From Imbricaverruca yamaguchii (Eukaryota; Arthropoda; Thecostraca; Neoverrucidae): a stretch of 64,000 bases of DNA. Below are positions 58,863-61,800 of the stretch, one piece after another; the first letter of the stretch is position 1, and the number at the start of each line of letters is the position of its first letter. The DNA lies in NCBI GenBank assembly GCA_034440575.1, contig JAOTOL010001557.1, positions 1,279,501-1,343,500 on the forward strand, in the 5' to 3' direction. Under the pieces are notes generated by a model. It made no database searches and had not been told where the DNA came from. It saw nothing but the letters and a program-made list of their open reading frames with translations. A program made the position numbers and the translations under genes.

Positions 58863-61800
58863 CAAATAATTTTGCCTCACTTCACTGATTCCTTTTATTT
58901 TTGTTCTGGTTATGCCTAACACGATAACCCTGAAACTTGACTTGCCTCTATTTCTGTATGTTATATGTCATGAATACCTCGGCTACAATTGGTACCTGCC
59001 AGTGAAAGGTGAATATAGTGAGTAAGATGTATGATTTAGGATGTAAATATACATTTTTTGGTAAGCATAGTTTCCCACTAAGCTTTTCTCAATTTGGACA
59101 CACCGAGTAGTGCAGTGTTCTGGGAGTAACCCGTTGTCCAAGGGGTTGGCTAGTAAGATGAACGCGGTCGGTCAGTGTCAGCCTGAGAGCTAGTCCTGTG
59201 AATCGGCAAGTGGCCTGAGCTGGGCCCCGCTGTGACCACGCACAGTGGCGGATCCAGGCTTTGGCCAAGTTGACCTGTCAAGAGTTTTGATACCCCATGG
59301 TGGGTGGTCAGGGTCCATTTTATCGCCGACAGTACCCTTCATTCACATTGTGCTGACTTCCTCCTCCCACATCTGAGACTGATGGCTGGAGGCTAGAAGA
59401 ATCGTCACGAAGCGACGTGCCGTGACCTGATGAGCAAGTCACGGCACGTCGCCTCGTCGCTAGCCGATAGTGGCCGACATTTACCAACAGTGGCCAACGG
59501 TGGCCATTGGCAATGCCGACAACGAGCCGACAGTGGCCGACAGTGGCCGACAGTGGCCGACATTTACCAACAGTGGCCAACGGTGGTCATTGGCAATGCC
59601 GACAACGAGCCGACAGTGGCCGACAGTGGCCGACAGTGGCCTTTAGCAATGCTGACAATGAACCGAGAGTGGCAGACTTCGTAGCCAACGGACATTGACG
59701 CATATTGCTTCACTCAGTGGCTTGCTCCGCAAGCCACTGAGTGAAGCCTGGAACTTCTCCGTCGGCTTAGGGGCCTTTTACGTCGCCCCGGGGTAAGGTC
59801 TTAGGTCGATTTTCCACTGAACGTCATAGACTTAACGTTAAACTGCATGAAGTTTGGGGAGAGGTCGCAACTCTGTGACCAAGTATTTCTTCATGTGACA
59901 GGCATTCTGTCGGCACAAACTTCGGATGATACTGCATGATATGAGACGCATTTGCCAGCTCTCTCCATTTGGCCCACGTAGGCTTTATTTATCGGTTCTG
60001 TCCGTTTTTTTGTTTGTTTGTTTGTTTGTTGTCTTTTTCATATCTACCCACAAGAACACGAATCTGGGTGCCACTGTGAGATGAATTGGATCGGGCCTTG
60101 GCGAGCACCGGTGTGGACTGGTGCGTGTTGAGGGCGCACCAGTCCAACTAAATTTAGTCAAACTTACCACATTTTGCATACTGTCTCTAATTATACTAAT
60201 CGGGGATCTCCGTCAGTCCGGAGCCCTTCCAACGACCCAAGGCCCCTCCGTCGCACAACCGGGGGCCCTCAGTGTCTGCCCGTGGGCACACTCCGCCGAC
60301 TCGGGACCCTCTTCATCGGCCTGGAACACTCATCAGTCCGGGACTTTTTACCCTAGGACCTTCATCGTCCGACCGGAGACCCATAGAGAATCAACTGTCG
60401 TGTGTGCTTTATCACGTGCTGTGTTGAAGCATGCTCTGTTATGCCCCTACCATGAATTCTGGACCAAATGCATTAGCGGCCAACATATGGGGCTTTGGAG
60501 TTCGAAGCCTTCCTTGCGCGAGCAGGATGTGACCCCACCCCACCCCCACGCTTCATGAGTATAGCATTATTGCTATGTCGATTCATGGTAAAAATCAACT
60601 TCAAAATGGATTCCCCTCACACATTTTAGACGTTTTTATGGGCACCAAATGCCTACGTAGTCGGCACTCCCCTGAACCCAAATAATTAGACCCAAATAAA
60701 TAGCAACTAGACGTTGCTTCGCCTCTGATTATAATAGTAAAAGCTGTATGGATACCTATATTTTCAAGAGTAACAAGTTTGCCAGTGATGAAGTAGGATA
60801 CAGAAAAATCGCACCGGGACTCGGGAAAGCGACCTGGGCTCTGGAAACTCAGATGTTAAAAAACGCTTCTGGCTCCCAGAAATCTCGCTGAGACCACAAA
60901 TTTACTATTGTGGGCATCGTGAATCGCTTGTGGACATGAAAGAAGTGAGCCGATTATCGGAAAAATCGTACCAAGCCAGAAAAAAATCATGTTGGGCCCT
61001 AAAATATCATGCAGTGGACGAAAAACGAGCTGAAGCCCCCAAAATTATCTTTAGACCCAAAACAATCTTTCAAAGTCCAACAAATCTCGCATGGGCCACG
61101 AAAAAGCATGTGGGAACCACGAAAATAATTGTAGTAGGGCCCGAAAGATCGCGCTGGGGCGCAAATATATTGTGCCAGGGGGCGAAAATTCGGGCGGGCC
61201 ATAAAAAAAAACACAGCGGACCCCGACAAACGCCCAGGGTTCAGATCAAAATCGGAAGAGGTTTCGAAGGCTTGCAGCGGACCCAGACAGTTCACATTGG
61301 AACCCGAGTAATCGCAACCATGGAAGGAATTATTGTCGTGGTCCGTACATTGCTTAATATTACCTGTATACCTAATCACATAATTTGGCCAAAATGCAAA
61401 TGCAAGGATGTTCAAGGCGCTCCATGAACAGTGTTTCAAGGCACTAACAGTGTGTGCTTACGTAGATCAGAAGTTTGTGAGGACTTTCAAAAGTCCCCAC
61501 CCTTTACACTTCTTCCTGGTATGGCGAAGGTACTTTTGGAAATCGGCTCGACGATGAAATTACTAGGAAGAACGGGGGACGAGGAAATTGGATGTGCAGA
61601 ACTACAAAGCATGCCTCGATAATTCACGTGCAATGGTGATGCATCATCACGGTGGGGTTATAGCTCCTTTTTAAGTAGCCTAATTCATGAAACATCAAGA
61701 CATATAGCAGTTCTCCTTGGATAGGAGTCCTCTGGCCAAAAACGTTCCGCCGCTCTTGGTCGAAGAGGAGCATCTTGTCTTCCTGCATCCGCCACTGGCC

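Noticed and set aside
59244..59280. hAT-type transposon end (CAGTGGCGGATCCAGG), also CAGTGGCGG at 19222 and 57372
   Set aside because: Only single ends seen; no matching inverted end or 8-bp duplication found.
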